Made by a program: the position numbers and the translations under genes
Shown: positions 1 to 8,015 of the stretch, piece by piece
Position numbering within the stretch: position 1 is the first letter of the stretch
Layout of the letters: each line of letters begins with the position of its first letter
Notes under the pieces: generated by a model
Told to the model about the DNA's origin: nothing
Seen by the model: only the letters and a program-made list of their open reading frames with translations
The model's database searches: none
From: Nitrospira sp.
GTDB lineage: Bacteria; Nitrospirota; Nitrospiria; Nitrospirales; Nitrospiraceae
DNA length: 64,000 nucleotides
Direction of reading: 5' to 3'
Assembly: GCA_024330965.1 (NCBI GenBank)
Contig: JANDJL010000007.1
Coordinates: 1-64,000, forward strand

Positions 1-184
1 GCGCATCGATTTCTTTCACCAAATGCCCCTTGGCGATTCCACCGACGGCCGGATTACACGACATCTGCGCGATCCGAGCCCGATCCATCGTCAGCAAGAG
101 CGTTCTCGCCCCCATCCGCGATGCAGCCAACGCCGCCTCGCAGCCGGCATGACCACCACCCACGACGATAACGTCAACTTCCAC
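1..184 (-). CDS. mnmG: tRNA uridine-5-carboxymethylaminomethyl modification enzyme MnmG, N-terminal part
   Basis: This is the first 61 codons of MnmG (GidA), cut by the left edge of the window. MnmG is the FAD-dependent partner of MnmE and installs the cmnm5 group on the wobble uridine of certain tRNAs in the cytoplasm. The visible part has the Rossmann FAD motif ([14 protein letters not shown]) near residues 5-18 and the family stretch SCNPAVGG near residue 45. I chose the GTG at 184 because the FAD motif starts three residues later, as in the family. The gene begins 14 bp after the mnmE stop, so mnmE and mnmG are very likely cotranscribed. Confidence 0.93.
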   Translation of the reverse strand, partial: MEVDVIVVGGGHAGCEAALAASRMGARTLLLTMDRARIAQMSCNPAVGGIAKGHLVKEIDA

Positions 185-198
185 GAGTGCTGTCCCTG

Positions 199-1656
199 CT
201 ACTTCCCGATGCAAAATGTTGAAAAAATTTGATTCAAAATCTCGTCCGACGTAATCGCCCCCGTGATCTCGCCCAGGGCATCGGACGCCCCACGCAAATC
301 AACGGCGATGAACTCCGCGTCCCTCCCGCTTCGGATGGAGTCCAGCGCTTCCTCCAGCGACGTTCGCGCCCGCTCCAGCGCTTGACAATGGCGAGCATTC
401 ACAAAGACGACCCCTTCCCTCGGGTCCAGCACCCCTAGCGCAAGCTCCTCACGGATCGCCCGCCTCAGCTCATCGATGCCTATGCCTGTTCGGGCTGACG
501 TGATAACGGCCCTTTCCCCAGAGCGCCGTGCCATCATATCAGCCGCCTCGGCCACGACGTCGCTCTCCACCAAGTCGCTCTTATTGAACACCAGCAGCAG
601 CCGTGGACTCTTTCCAAACGGCAGCGGCAGGCTCCCATCCAGACAATCCTCTCTCACACTCGCATCTCGGACATAGAGCACAAGATCGCTCTGTTCGACG
701 GCAAGCCTTGTTCGTTTAATCCCCTCTTGTTCAACGACATCGTCTGTTTCACGGACACCAGCCGTGTCGATCAAGGTCACCACGACACCGTCCCAAACGA
801 CCGACTCTTCTATCAGATCACGAGTCGTCCCGGGAACATCAGTGACGATCGCTCGATCTTCGCCCAACAGCACATTGAGCAGACTCGATTTGCCTACGTT
901 CGGCGGGCCGACAATCGCCACACGAGCCCCCTCCCGCAACCGGCGTCCCATAGCGGCACAGCCCAGCATGTGCTCGACATCGGCGCAGGTCTCTTCCAAT
1001 GCAATCATCAACCGATCTCGACTGATAAAGGAAATATCCTCTTCCCCAAAATCAATCCCTGCCTCGACCTCACAAAGCAATGACAAGAGGCGACCTCGTA
1101 ACTGATTCACCCGCAACCCCAGTTCTCCACGAAGATTGCGCTGCGCCATGCGCAAGGCCGCTTCAGATGACGCTTGAATCGTCTCCAACACCGCCTCAGC
1201 CTGAGAGAGATCCAACCGACCATTCAGAAACGCCCGTTTTGTAAACTCTCCCGGTGCCGCAAGGCGAGCTCCCGACTGGACGCAGGCCTCACACACCAAC
1301 CGCAAGACCACCCGGCTCCCATGACAGTGGATTTCCACCACATCCTCTCCCGTGTAGGAATGCGGTGCTTTCATCCAGACGACGAGCCCTTCATCTATGA
1401 CCTCGGTGGCCTCCGGCTGGGTTGCCCCCCCGTTATGCTTGGGAACGCCGGAGCACCCTCCGGCCGCTCCCCTGACGATATCCGTCACGTACAAACGGTG
1501 AGAGGAAAGGGCGTTCAGCTCACGCCTCGACCGCAGTCGCACAACTCTCGATGCAACGGCCAGGGCATCCGGTCCGCTGATCCGCACAATGCCGATCCCC
1601 CCCTCGCCAGGCGGGGTAGCGATTCCACAAATGGTATCCTCCACCGCTCGCTCCAT
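199..1656 (-). CDS. mnmE: tRNA modification GTPase MnmE
   Basis: MnmE is the K+-activated GTPase that works with MnmG on wobble uridines. The 485-aa product has the N-terminal folate-binding domain (starting [15 protein letters not shown]), then a G domain inserted in the helical domain: P-loop GPPNVGKSS near residue 250, DTAG switch II and NKSD. The C-terminus is the canonical FCIGK with its essential Cys. It is slightly longer than the usual 450-460 aa, partly because of a Gly-rich insertion (RGAAGGCSG and following) near residue 62. The ATG at 1656 is preferred over an upstream GTG at 1665 because family members begin a few residues before DTI. It lies between yidC and mnmG in the conserved origin-type gene order. 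Confidence 0.95.
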   Translation of the reverse strand: MERAVEDTICGIATPPGEGGIGIVRISGPDALAVASRVVRLRSRRELNALSSHRLYVTDIVRGAAGGCSGVPKHNGGATQPEATEVIDEGLVVWMKAPHSYTGEDVVEIHCHGSRVVLRLVCEACVQSGARLAAPGEFTKRAFLNGRLDLSQAEAVLETIQASSEAALRMAQRNLRGELGLRVNQLRGRLLSLLCEVEAGIDFGEEDISFISRDRLMIALEETCADVEHMLGCAAMGRRLREGARVAIVGPPNVGKSSLLNVLLGEDRAIVTDVPGTTRDLIEESVVWDGVVVTLIDTAGVRETDDVVEQEGIKRTRLAVEQSDLVLYVRDASVREDCLDGSLPLPFGKSPRLLLVFNKSDLVESDVVAEAADMMARRSGERAVITSARTGIGIDELRRAIREELALGVLDPREGVVFVNARHCQALERARTSLEEALDSIRSGRDAEFIAVDLRGASDALGEITGAITSDEILNQIFSTFCIGK

Positions 1657-1747
1657 GCCCCTCACGCACCTCTACCACCCACTGGATCGCGACCGGCGCC
1701 CAACGCTGCGCGATTTCGGCCGAAATGCAGCTCGAAATGGGCCAAGA

Positions 1748-3427
1748 CTATTTCTTCTCGGCCTCTTCACCGACAGCGGGGGTAGGCTGAGGTCGAGGGA
1801 AAAACAATTGCTCCGTCACAAGCTGTTGGACAATATTCAACGTGTTGAGGGTCATCCAATACAAAACCAGGCCGGCGGGAAAATTCAAGAACAGGAACGT
1901 CATGAAAACCGGGAGCATGAGCATGACCTTGGCTTGGGTCGGATCCATGGTCGTAGGAGTAATCTTCTGCTGAATCACCATCGTGATGCCCATCACAATG
2001 GGAAACACGTAGTAGGGATCTTGAACCGACAGGTCGTCAATCCAGAGCGCAAACGGAGCCTGCCGCAGGTCGATCGCGACATTCAGGATATTGAACAAGG
2101 CCACGAACACAGGCATTTGCAACAACATCGGCAAACAACCGCCGACCGGATTGACCTTATTGTCTCGATACACCTTGATAAGTTCCCTGTTCAACCGATC
2201 CCGGTCATCTTTGAATTTCTCTTGAAGAGCCAGGATTTTCGGCTGAATCTCCTGCATCTGCTTCATCGCCTTGTAGCTCTTATACTGTAACGGGATAAAG
2301 ATCACTTTGATCACGACGGTCAGGAGAATGATCGTCACCCCGTAATTGTGGGTATGCTCATTGATGGCCCGCAGCACATAAAAGATCGGCTTGGCCACCG
2401 ACTTCACCACGCTCCAACTGCCGAAAATGAACCATCCAAAGTCGATCGTATCCTCTAGACCTATCTGAAGACTGCGAAGCGCATCATACTCCTTGGGTCC
2501 TGCATACAATCGAAACCCCAGAGAATCCTCCGCTCCGACGGAAAAGCGAACGACGCTCGAGACCAACTTCGCATCCTCTTTCTTCACCCGAACCGTTCCA
2601 ACCTTCTGCGGAATGATCACGCCCAAGAAGTACTTATCCTGCAGCCCAGCCCATTGAATCATCCCTTGCCGCTCGGCCTCGGAATCGGGCACACTCACAT
2701 CTCGCTCGCCGTCAACCATAGAGACCGGTCCTATGGCGCCGATAAATCCCTCTCCCCACTCCACAATCCCGAAATTGGTCCCAAGACCGACTTCCACGAA
2801 TTCTCCAAGACCCCTGTGGTTCAATTCGATATCAACCACGTAACTATCCGCGTGAAACGTCAGACGCTTCTCCAGTCGAATCTCCCCGTCCGCACTCTCG
2901 TAAGAAAAGACCACGTGTCCCGTGGGGTTCGTCTGGTCAAGCGTCTGAAAATCCTGTTCAACCCGGTAGGTTCCTTCGTTCAGCTCTCGCGTCAAGGCCG
3001 CATCGTGTGTCCCAATCGCCAGTGGGTCCGCAAACTTTCCCCCTTGCCTCACCAGCTCTACGGGAGGCCGACTCGGCGCACTGCCTCGATAATGCTTGAG
3101 CTCCCACCCCGTCAGCACCGCGCCGCGGCTGTTGAGCCGTGCCCGATACAGCCCGGTTTCCACCTCCACCGTTTGAGGCTCCACGCTCCCAGGGCTCTGA
3201 GACCTGCTCGTCGAAGGTGCGAACCTTTTTGATGGGCCTTGTGCATCCGCTCCGACCGATGGGACACTCATCTGCCGTGAATCGGCGGCAGATTGCGGAG
3301 ATGACTCTTCTGTTGAAGATTCATCCGACGGAGGCGGCGGGATCAGGCCCAACTCGTTAAGCACGAATTCGTAGCCCAAAATGATCGCCAGAGACAAAAC
3401 CAGAAACACAACCAGCCGCTTTTCCAT
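1748..3427 (-). CDS. yidC: Membrane protein insertase YidC
   Basis: YidC inserts and folds inner-membrane proteins with or without SecYEG. The 559-aa protein has the Gram-negative layout: an N-terminal membrane anchor (VVFLVLSLAIILGYEFVL, residues 6-23), a long periplasmic P1 domain to about residue 345, then the conserved multi-spanning core. The core includes the cytoplasmic loop YKSYKAMKQMQEIQPKI and the motif NPVGGCLPMLLQMPVF. A Ser/Pro-rich linker follows the first segment. It sits directly after yidD and before mnmE, the classical rpmH-rnpA-yidD-yidC-mnmE order; no jag gene is present between yidC and mnmE. Confidence 0.97.
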   Translation of the reverse strand: MEKRLVVFLVLSLAIILGYEFVLNELGLIPPPPSDESSTEESSPQSAADSRQMSVPSVGADAQGPSKRFAPSTSRSQSPGSVEPQTVEVETGLYRARLNSRGAVLTGWELKHYRGSAPSRPPVELVRQGGKFADPLAIGTHDAALTRELNEGTYRVEQDFQTLDQTNPTGHVVFSYESADGEIRLEKRLTFHADSYVVDIELNHRGLGEFVEVGLGTNFGIVEWGEGFIGAIGPVSMVDGERDVSVPDSEAERQGMIQWAGLQDKYFLGVIIPQKVGTVRVKKEDAKLVSSVVRFSVGAEDSLGFRLYAGPKEYDALRSLQIGLEDTIDFGWFIFGSWSVVKSVAKPIFYVLRAINEHTHNYGVTIILLTVVIKVIFIPLQYKSYKAMKQMQEIQPKILALQEKFKDDRDRLNRELIKVYRDNKVNPVGGCLPMLLQMPVFVALFNILNVAIDLRQAPFALWIDDLSVQDPYYVFPIVMGITMVIQQKITPTTMDPTQAKVMLMLPVFMTFLFLNFPAGLVLYWMTLNTLNIVQQLVTEQLFFPRPQPTPAVGEEAEKK

Positions 3428-3491
3428 GGATCAATAGACCGTCTGTTTTCGCCTGCTCTCGCTCCATGCACCACGGCAACGGAGCCGGATA

Positions 3492-3710
3492 TTACCTGAC
3501 CGGATCTTCTCCACCCGGATGAAACGGATGACATTTCAAGAGACGGAGGATCACCAATCCTCCTCCCCGCAGCACTCCATACCGAGCAATCGCCTCCAAG
3601 GCATATTGCGAACAGGTCGGGTCGAATCGACAGGCCGGACCCAACCAAGGAGAAACCACATAGCGATAGGCGCGAATGATCCACAGACACAGTTTCCGCA
3701 TACCCATCAT
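3492..3710 (-). CDS. yidD: Membrane protein insertion efficiency factor YidD
   Basis: YidD is a small membrane-associated protein that assists YidC-dependent insertion. The 72-aa product carries the family signature: [20 protein letters not shown] followed by CSQYALEAI, and the end [14 protein letters not shown]. Two starts are possible: ATG at 3710, one base after the rnpA stop with GAGG ten bases upstream, or ATG at 3701. I prefer 3710 because of the Shine-Dalgarno spacing and tight coupling to rnpA. A longer in-frame reading to 3818 lies inside rnpA and is not needed. Confidence 0.93.
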   Translation of the reverse strand: MMGMRKLCLWIIRAYRYVVSPWLGPACRFDPTCSQYALEAIARYGVLRGGGLVILRLLKCHPFHPGGEDPVR

Positions 3711-3711
3711 G

Positions 3712-4083
3712 CTACGCCGACCTCGATCGAAGGACGTTCGCTCGCCGCAACGTTGCTCCCCATATGACGGCCAACTCATGAAACGGCTGCGCCAACGCCT
3801 CACGCTTTGGGAAAACAAGGATTGCCTGCCCGGGAACTAAATCACGATGACACTGTCTGACCAATGCCCGAAACACTCGCTTGGCTCGATTTCGCCGAAC
3901 CGCGTTCCCAAACCGGCGACCGACGATAATACCCACGCGGGTCGGCCCATCCTCCATCTTGTAAATCGACAAGTTGAACAGTTCCGTCGAAACTCGTCGG
4001 CCATGGCGCTTGACCGTTTCGATCTCTCGACTCACCCGCAGGAAAACGTCCCCCGGCCTATCCATCTTCAGCTCGGCTTGCAC
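3712..4083 (-). CDS. rnpA: Ribonuclease P protein component
   Basis: RnpA is the protein subunit of RNase P, which matures tRNA 5' ends. The 123-aa product contains the RNR motif region ([20 protein letters not shown], about residues 55-74) that contacts the catalytic RNA, and the family pattern RVGIIVGRR before it. The start used is GTG at 4083; an internal ATG seven codons in is an alternative, and the exact N-terminus is uncertain. It lies 140 bp downstream of rpmH and touches yidD, so rpmH-rnpA-yidD-yidC form one transcript. Confidence 0.93.
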   Translation of the reverse strand: MQAELKMDRPGDVFLRVSREIETVKRHGRRVSTELFNLSIYKMEDGPTRVGIIVGRRFGNAVRRNRAKRVFRALVRQCHRDLVPGQAILVFPKREALAQPFHELAVIWGATLRRANVLRSRSA

Positions 4084-4223
4084 CGAGAGTCTACGGCAAA
4101 ACGCTGCCCAACATCGACCCGGGGAAACAGCTCAAGGCAGGCAAGGGAGGGAGAGGCGCTCGCACAGCGGCATCACGCGGTCAGCAAGCGCGCCCGGACT
4201 TCTGTAGCGTCGGGAACAGCGCA

Positions 4224-4361
4224 TTACACCGTCAATCGAGCACGCCCTTTGGCCCGACGACGCGCCAGGACTCGTCGTCCATTCTTCGTGCTCATGCGTT
4301 TTCGAAAACCGTGCTCACGTTTTTTCTTTAGATTGGATGGCTGCCGAAATGTGAATGACAC
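4224..4361 (-). CDS. rpmH: 50S ribosomal protein L34
   Basis: This is a 45-aa protein that short-ORF filters miss. Its product (starting [20 protein letters not shown] when the GTG is read as Met) is a full-length L34: it has the conserved [20 protein letters not shown] core and ends RARLTV. The start is GTG at 4361, preceded by a strong Shine-Dalgarno stretch (GAAGGAGG). It is the first gene of the rpmH-rnpA-yidD-yidC-mnmE-mnmG run and lies about 90 bp downstream of a consensus sigma70 promoter. Confidence 0.96.
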   Translation of the reverse strand: MSFTFRQPSNLKKKREHGFRKRMSTKNGRRVLARRRAKGRARLTV

Positions 4362-4451
4362 GTCCCCCCCTCCTTCGTCTACCGCTCAACACTTGGAAGC
4401 TGTCATTGATTAATTATGGGACCGGTTGATCTTCAGAAAATAGAAAGCCGC

Positions 4452-4480
4452 ATTATAGGAGCGCCTCTCACCCCTGTCAA
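4452..4480 (-). promoter_or_regulatory. Consensus sigma70 promoter of the rpmH operon
   Basis: On the minus strand TTGACA (4480-4475) and TATAAT (4457-4452) are separated by exactly 17 bp. Both hexamers match consensus perfectly. The expected start site is about 85 bp upstream of the rpmH GTG. Nothing else in the gap competes with it. Confidence 0.85.
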
Positions 4481-4666
4481 TTCACAGTGTTCCGCGCATT
4501 GATCGGTGGGACCAACGACCTCCGCACCATTTTATTTATTTTTTACTTTATACCATTGAGGAACGGGTCAAGAACTGGAAGGGCCCTTACACCAAACGAA
4601 ACGAGCGCGATGATGCCAGATTGCCACAGGACCGAAACCCTCTCGCCTCACCTTCTGCTTCCTAAC

Positions 4667-4695
4667 TTGGCAATCAGGCTCCTCTATGTCATTAT
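4667..4695 (+). promoter_or_regulatory. Possible sigma70 promoter of the lipoprotein/L,D-transpeptidase cluster
   Basis: TTGGCA (4667-4672, 5 of 6 matches) and CATTAT (4690-4695, 4 of 6) are 17 bp apart. They lie about 100 bp before the GTG of the first gene of the cluster. Confidence 0.4.
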
Positions 4696-4795
4696 CTCAC
4701 ATTATCCCCTCGGTTCCGCTTGGTACCGAGTTTGCTAGAACTACGACGGGCATAAAAAGATCTACTGCCACTCTCTTTCATAGATGGAGGCCCTC

Positions 4796-5416
4796 GTGAA
4801 GCCCATGCGACAGACTGCGATGCTCTTCGTCCTGACCGCCCTCCTCGCCGGAGGCTGCGCCAAGCCTCCCTCGGATAAAATCGAGGCGGCGGAACAGGCC
4901 GTCAAACAGGCTCGGGAACGCGGCGCCAACGTGTATGCTCCCGAAGAATACGCAAAGCTTGAAGGAAAACTCACCGCCTTAAAACAAGAAGCGGCTGAGC
5001 AGGAAGGCAAGTTTGCACCGTTCCAAGACTATGGAAAAGTCGAAGAGCTGGCCGTTTCAACCGCCAATGAGGCGGCCGCTGTTTCGTCGGCGGCAACTCA
5101 GAAGAAGGAAGAGGCCAAGACGGCGGCCCTTCAAGCTCAACAAGTCGCCCAAGAGGCCGTATCGTCCACTCGTCAATTGATCGCGAAGGCGCCGGTCGGA
5201 AAAGACCGGGCGGCCATCGAGTCAATCAAGAACGATATCGAGGCGCTGACCGCTTCCCTGACACAAGTCCAAGCGTCGATCGACAAAGAGGATTATCAGG
5301 CCGCCCAAACCCAAGCCAAGGCCATCGACGAAAAAAGCCGCGCCATTTCGGTCGAGATTCAAGATGCCATTGCCAAGGTCAAGCCGAGAAAAGTCTCCCC
5401 CTTCCCCAAACAGTGA
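4796..5416 (+). CDS. Envelope lipoprotein, DUF4398-like
   Basis: This is a 206-aa exported lipoprotein. A hydrophobic signal (TAMLFVLTALLAGGC) ends in the lipobox LAGGC near residue 21, so the mature protein should be lipid-anchored. The rest is an Ala/Gln/Lys-rich helical, probably coiled-coil rod without catalytic motifs, resembling DUF4398-type proteins. GTG at 4796 is chosen because GGAGG ends five bases before it; ATG at 4784 overlaps that Shine-Dalgarno. The next gene starts one base after its stop and encodes a lipoprotein L,D-transpeptidase, so a structural role at the peptidoglycan is a reasonable inference. The exact function is unknown. Confidence 0.85.
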   Translation: MKPMRQTAMLFVLTALLAGGCAKPPSDKIEAAEQAVKQARERGANVYAPEEYAKLEGKLTALKQEAAEQEGKFAPFQDYGKVEELAVSTANEAAAVSSAATQKKEEAKTAALQAQQVAQEAVSSTRQLIAKAPVGKDRAAIESIKNDIEALTASLTQVQASIDKEDYQAAQTQAKAIDEKSRAISVEIQDAIAKVKPRKVSPFPKQ

Positions 5417-5417
5417 G

Positions 5418-6572
5418 ATGCCGGCGTTTCTCGAAGGGCTCGCATGTGTTCGCCCCGGATACCTGGCAATAAGCTTCTGCGCCCTCGTGGCGGCGACCGG
5501 CTGTACTCCGGCCGTTCCTCCTGATCTCCTCGCGGACATTGACGCCGTTGATCGCCAATTGATCGACCTGGGGGCTCCCCGCATCGCAGCGGACGAATAC
5601 GCCTCCTTCGCCACCCGATGGGCCGCTCTTAGAATACGCACGCAGGCCTATGACGATCTCATCCGCTGGCCATGGGAGTCCAATCGCATCGAGGACGAGC
5701 TCCGACAATTGCTCGCCCACGGCGATACCACCTTGGTCAGGGTCCAAGAGGAGCAAGCCGCCCTCCGCCGAACGGCCGAAACTGCGATCGCCAAGCTTGA
5801 CGAGCGTCTTTCGGCTCTGTCTTCACAAGTTGCATCATTGGGCAGCCATATCGTGCTGGGAAAAGAATTGACCCACGCGGATCTCCTGTTGAAACAGGCG
5901 CGATCGTTTTTTCAACAACGGGACTATGCACGGTCTCTCGAGATCACCAAACAGGCCAACGAGACCCTCGACGTGCAGACTGCCGTGTTAACACGGGACC
6001 TTCAACGGTACGCAGATGCCCAACAGATTGCACGATGGCAAATCATGGCCCGCCGGACTGTGGAATGGTCCCGCATCCATCAGTCACCGGCCATTATCGT
6101 GAGCAAAGTGGACCGGGAACTGCTTCTCTACGAGAACGGGAAGAAAGTATCATCCTACCCCGTTCGGCTGGGCTACAACGGCCTCAAAGACAAACTGGTG
6201 CAGGGAGATGGAGCCACACCGGAGGGCCGTTATCGAGTCGCCGCTCTGAAGGGAGAGGGTGAAACACAATTTTTCCGCGCCCTGCTGTTGGACTATCCCA
6301 ACCAGGAGGACCGGCGGCGCTTTCGGGCCGCCGTTCAAGCTGGAATCGTTCCTCCAACAGCCTCCATCGGCGGGCTCATTGAAATTCATGGGATGGATTC
6401 GACCGGGACGTCTCAAACGCTGGGCTGCATCATGCTGGACAATTCTCATATGCAGAGAGTGTTTTCCCGCGTCGTTGCCGGCACGCCGGTGACCATTGTC
6501 GGAGCCCTCACCGAGCGGAACGCCATCACCTTGACCTTGACCGAGTTACAGCAACAACAAGGCGCAACGTGA
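5418..6572 (+). CDS. Lipoprotein L,D-transpeptidase (YkuD domain)
   Basis: This 384-aa protein starts at ATG 5418, one base after the preceding stop. A signal peptide ends in the lipobox AATGC (Cys29), predicting an anchored periplasmic enzyme. Residues about 30-210 are helical, coiled-coil-like. The C-terminal YkuD domain begins near residue 225 and carries the active-site set HGMDS (about 324) and TLGCIML (Cys about 337). Such enzymes make 3-3 peptidoglycan crosslinks or attach proteins to peptidoglycan; which of these applies cannot be told from sequence. It overlaps the next gene by 4 bp (GTGA), so the two transpeptidases are translationally coupled. Confidence 0.9.
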   Translation: MPAFLEGLACVRPGYLAISFCALVAATGCTPAVPPDLLADIDAVDRQLIDLGAPRIAADEYASFATRWAALRIRTQAYDDLIRWPWESNRIEDELRQLLAHGDTTLVRVQEEQAALRRTAETAIAKLDERLSALSSQVASLGSHIVLGKELTHADLLLKQARSFFQQRDYARSLEITKQANETLDVQTAVLTRDLQRYADAQQIARWQIMARRTVEWSRIHQSPAIIVSKVDRELLLYENGKKVSSYPVRLGYNGLKDKLVQGDGATPEGRYRVAALKGEGETQFFRALLLDYPNQEDRRRFRAAVQAGIVPPTASIGGLIEIHGMDSTGTSQTLGCIMLDNSHMQRVFSRVVAGTPVTIVGALTERNAITLTLTELQQQQGAT

Positions 6573-7246
6573 ACTCTGTCATGGCATTCCGATTCGCCGT
6601 CTGGTCGTCACTGTTCCTGGTGGGACTGCTGACCGCGAAGCTGCCGACCCTGTCACCATCACCACGCAGCGACTCCGCTCCCCAGCCACCCCCCTCATCC
6701 GTCCCGCCGGCCACCGGTTCGCAAGCCGGGTCCCTCTCTTCCCTTTCCGCCCTTCAAGCCCGATACAAGGCCTTGTCAAAACAACTGTCCCGGCTCAAAC
6801 CGCAGGAGCCGTACATTCTCGTGGACACCGCCCGCAACCATCTTTATCTTAAGCAACGAGACGACATCCTTTTGGACGCCCTGGCCTCAACCGGCAGCGG
6901 CACGATCCTTCCCAAACCGGGGGAAGCGACCGACCAATGGGTCTTCGACACACCGCGTGGAGCATTCTTCGTCCAGTCCAAACTCCTCAATCCGGCGTGG
7001 GTCAAGCCCGATTGGGCCTTTATCGAAGAAGGGCAGGAAGTTCCTCGCAATCAAGCCGACCGTGTCGAACAAGGTGTGCTCGGCGCCTACGCGCTGGGAT
7101 TCGGGAAGGGCTATTTCATCCACGGCACGCTCTACACGCGCCTGCTTGGCAAAAATGTAACACACGGCTGCATTCGGCTGAATGACGACGATCTCAAGAG
7201 CATCTATCGAGTGGCGCGGATTGGGACACCGATCATCATTTTCTAG
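6569..7246 (+). CDS. Exported L,D-transpeptidase (YkuD/ErfK family)
   Basis: This 225-aa protein starts at a GTG overlapping the previous stop. An N-terminal hydrophobic segment (VWSSLFLVGLLTAKL) serves as signal or anchor and is followed by a Pro/Ser-rich linker. The YkuD domain spans about residues 80-225. It contains the complete motif with His185 (IHGTLYT) and THGCIRL (His199, Cys201), so it should be catalytically competent. It is shorter and differs in sequence from the neighbouring lipoprotein transpeptidase. Both belong to the same cluster and probably act on the same cell wall. Confidence 0.9.
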   Translation: MNSVMAFRFAVWSSLFLVGLLTAKLPTLSPSPRSDSAPQPPPSSVPPATGSQAGSLSSLSALQARYKALSKQLSRLKPQEPYILVDTARNHLYLKQRDDILLDALASTGSGTILPKPGEATDQWVFDTPRGAFFVQSKLLNPAWVKPDWAFIEEGQEVPRNQADRVEQGVLGAYALGFGKGYFIHGTLYTRLLGKNVTHGCIRLNDDDLKSIYRVARIGTPIIIF

Positions 7247-7919
7247 CTCAGACGGCTCAGCAACACCTTCCCGATTCTCTTCACCCTGGCCCTTCTTCCT
7301 CCTTCTCGTCCTTTTGACCCCAACCTGCTGGGCGGAAGACCAGGCGCCTTTTCCTGATGTGGATCTGAACGATTCCGCCTCATTGCAAGAAGTGACGCGG
7401 GTGCTTCAAGAAGAGGTCAAGCTGGCCGCTCGCCCCCACAACTATCTACTGATCGACCTCGTGACGCAGACCATCCACATCAAGGGTCGAGGTCTCGACC
7501 TCTATCGCATTCCCATCGTCGCCTGGTCATTCAAGACGCCACACGCCGTTCACGGCACTCACCGGCTGATTGCGCGCCCTCCCATTGCCCGCCGCACCGT
7601 TGATCCCACCGTTTCTGTCGAGCAGATCCCCTTGTCACTCGCCGACATGCCCGCGGCCTACACCCTGTCGTTTACCCCCGCCCTGACCATCGAAGTGCGA
7701 CCTTCGGATGAAGAGGACATCTTCCGCCGGCTATGGGCGGGAGCAAAAACCTGGTGGCGGAGCTTGAACGATTGGGCGTCATCGTTCTCCAAGGGAGAGT
7801 CCTCCGACCCGAGTCCCTACCTGCTGTTGGAACTCTCTCGCGAACAGGCGCAATCCCTCGCGTGGTCGGCGGTCGATGGGATGCCTTTAGTCATCCGGCG
7901 GGCAACCGATAAGAAATAG
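7182..7919 (+). CDS. Exported L,D-transpeptidase-like protein lacking the catalytic motif
   Basis: The frame from ATG 7182 gives 245 aa, but its first 65 bp overlap the previous gene. No ATG/GTG lies nearer the signal-like stretch WPFFLLLVLLTPTCWAED (about residues 36-53); a TTG at 7221 is one alternative, so the start is uncertain. The part after the signal (HNYLLIDLVTQTIHIKGRG and following) resembles the N-terminal half of the preceding transpeptidase domain. It has no HG...S/THGC motif; the only Cys is in the signal. It then has a Trp-rich segment. I infer a degenerate or structural paralogue in the periplasm, possibly a partner or regulator of the two active enzymes. Confidence 0.65.
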   Translation: MTTISRASIEWRGLGHRSSFSSSDGSATPSRFSSPWPFFLLLVLLTPTCWAEDQAPFPDVDLNDSASLQEVTRVLQEEVKLAARPHNYLLIDLVTQTIHIKGRGLDLYRIPIVAWSFKTPHAVHGTHRLIARPPIARRTVDPTVSVEQIPLSLADMPAAYTLSFTPALTIEVRPSDEEDIFRRLWAGAKTWWRSLNDWASSFSKGESSDPSPYLLLELSREQAQSLAWSAVDGMPLVIRRATDKK

Positions 7920-8015
7920 CCGCGTCAATGGAATCATTGTCTTTTCCGGAGAAGATTCCTATGATGCACCAGACTCCTGAAATCGGCTCAGACCACTTTG
8001 TCCACGAGGGAAACT

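Larger units (their letters stand above)
4362..4795. other. Divergent intergenic region between rpmH and the cell-wall cluster
   Basis: This is 434 bp between two divergent genes. It holds the rpmH promoter on the minus strand and a weaker promoter candidate on the plus strand. There is an AT-rich patch near 4530-4555 (TTTTATTTATTTTTTAC). I looked for DnaA boxes (TTATCCACA type) because the rpmH block is often next to oriC. Only poor matches near 4690-4710 were seen, so an origin is not supported. No gene or RNA is recognised. Confidence 0.6.

Noticed and set aside
4362..4795. Possible oriC next to rpmH.
   Set aside because: Only distant matches to the DnaA box near 4690-4710 and no dnaA gene; an AT-rich patch alone is not enough.
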